Assembly (NCBI GenBank): GCA_005788585.1
Contig: SYBY01000338.1
Span: 1-7,096, forward strand
Reading direction: 5' to 3'
Length of the DNA: 7,096 bases
Source of the DNA: Actinomycetota bacterium
Lineage (GTDB): Bacteria > Actinomycetota > Thermoleophilia > Solirubrobacterales > Solirubrobacteraceae
The notes under the pieces are model-generated. The model did no database searches, had not been told where the DNA came from, and was given only the letters and a program-made list of their open reading frames with translations. This document shows, piece after piece, positions 6,271 through 7,096 of the stretch. The number at the start of each line of letters is the position of its first letter. The first letter of the stretch is position 1. Made by a program: the position numbers and the translations under genes.

Positions 6271-7096
6271 CTACTCGATCCCGAGCCGGTCCAGCGCGCG
6301 GTCGTCGCCCCGCCAGTCCTTGCGCACCCGCACGGACAGGTCGAGATGCACCTTCATGCCGAGCTCGCGCTGCAGCTCCTTGCGCGCGGCCGTCCCGATC
6401 GCCTTGATCATCTTGCCCTGCGCCCCGATCAGGATGCCCTTCTGCGAGTTCGTCTCGACCCACGCGAACGCGGTCACGCGGATCAGGTCCTCGCGCTCCT
6501 TCTCGATCGAATCGATCATGACCTCAACGGCGTGCGGGACCTCCTGGAACGTGCGGCGCAGCACCTGCTCGCGGATGAGCTCGGCGACGAGCGTCGCCTC
6601 GGTCTGGTCAGACTCCTCGGACGGGTCGAAGTAGAACGGCCCTTCGGGCAGCAGGTCGCGCAGGCGGTCCATCAGGGGCTCGAGGCCCGTGGCCTTCTTC
6701 GCGCTGATCGGGTAGATCTCGTCGCCGACCTCCAGGTCGGCAGTGGCCTGCAGGACCTCCATGAGCTTCGCGTCGGTGAGCTTGTCGACCTTGTTGACCG
6801 CGACGATCACCGGCGTGCTGGTCTTGCGCAGCGCCTCGGCGATGAAGCGATCGCCCGGGCCGATGCCCTCGAGCCCGTTGACGATCATGAGCGCGGCGTC
6901 GCTGTCGGCCAGCTCACGCTCGACGCGCGACTGCATGCGCGTGGTCAGCGCGTCCCGCGGGCGCTGGACGCCGGGCAGGTCGACGAGCACGAGCTGCCAG
7001 TCGGGCCCGGTGGCGACCCCGCGGATCGCGCGGCGCGTGGTCTGCGGCTTGTCGGAGACGATCGCGACCTTGTGGCCGACCATCGCGTTGACGAGG
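6271..7096 (-). CDS. era: Era GTPase, 5' end cut by window edge
   Basis: Era binds the 3' end of 16S rRNA and aids maturation of the small ribosomal subunit, linking GTP state to assembly. The 274 visible residues start LVNAMVGHKVAIVSDKPQTTRRAI, which follows directly on the P-loop in Era proteins, so only about 20-30 residues, including the P-loop, are missing. Visible G motifs are the switch I region DKPQTTR; G3 as DLPG (bases 6970-6981), where most Era proteins have DTPG; G4 NKVD (6784-6795); and G5 SAKK (6694-6705). The C-terminal KH domain carries the RNA-binding GxxG loop as GAQG (about 6416-6427), within an ILIGAQGKMIKAIG segment, and ends DWRGDDRALDRLGIE. The KH domain separates it from the related EngA/Der, which has two GTPase domains. 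The start codon is outside the window. Confidence 0.97.
   Translation of the reverse strand, partial: LVNAMVGHKVAIVSDKPQTTRRAIRGVATGPDWQLVLVDLPGVQRPRDALTTRMQSRVERELADSDAALMIVNGLEGIGPGDRFIAEALRKTSTPVIVAVNKVDKLTDAKLMEVLQATADLEVGDEIYPISAKKATGLEPLMDRLRDLLPEGPFYFDPSEESDQTEATLVAELIREQVLRRTFQEVPHAVEVMIDSIEKEREDLIRVTAFAWVETNSQKGILIGAQGKMIKAIGTAARKELQRELGMKVHLDLSVRVRKDWRGDDRALDRLGIE

Overview
The window is a very GC-rich chromosomal segment (roughly 70% G+C by eye) with strongly GC-biased third codon positions. Gene content and style suggest a high-GC actinobacterium, most likely of the Thermoleophilia/Solirubrobacterales type. This is an inference. It rests on base composition, on a fused HisIE followed by TrpE, and on a secreted protein with an Asp-rich calcium-binding-like segment of a kind I associate with that group. 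I see no transposase, integrase, phage gene, CRISPR array, tRNA or rRNA.

Layout. Bases 1-4010 are read on the minus strand, so in transcription order they run from right to left: a phytoene/squalene synthase family gene, an FAD-dependent geranylgeranyl-reductase-like gene whose start overlaps the synthase stop (ATGA), a gap of 102 bases holding a near-perfect 17-bp inverted repeat, then hisIE and trpE overlapping by 17 bases. TrpE runs off the left edge. Head to head with the synthase, on the plus strand, is a single ArsA/Get3-type ATPase gene (about 3979-4941). A 253-base intergenic stretch follows, with several potential RNA stems and a strong 16-bp hairpin. The right side is again minus strand: a secreted protein of unknown function (5195-6232), preceded in transcription by the ribosome-assembly GTPase gene era, which is cut by the right edge.

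How the genes fit. HisIE (histidine pathway, steps 2 and 3) and TrpE (first step of tryptophan synthesis from chorismate) form a translationally coupled amino-acid pair. The synthase/reductase pair should make and modify a polyprenyl or isoprenoid product: head-to-head condensation of two prenyl diphosphates, and reduction or other FAD-dependent change of an isoprenoid chain. No desaturase is in view, so the end product is open. The ArsA-like ATPase has no cysteine at all, which argues against arsenite transport or Get3-type zinc dimerisation.

The parts least explained by ordinary annotation are the 5'-5' start region at 3957-4022, where two CATG palindromes offer start codons on both strands, the inverted repeat at 1893-1931, and the structured intergenic region at 4943-5102. 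Most of the window is ordinary housekeeping and accessory metabolism; nothing here proves a new system.
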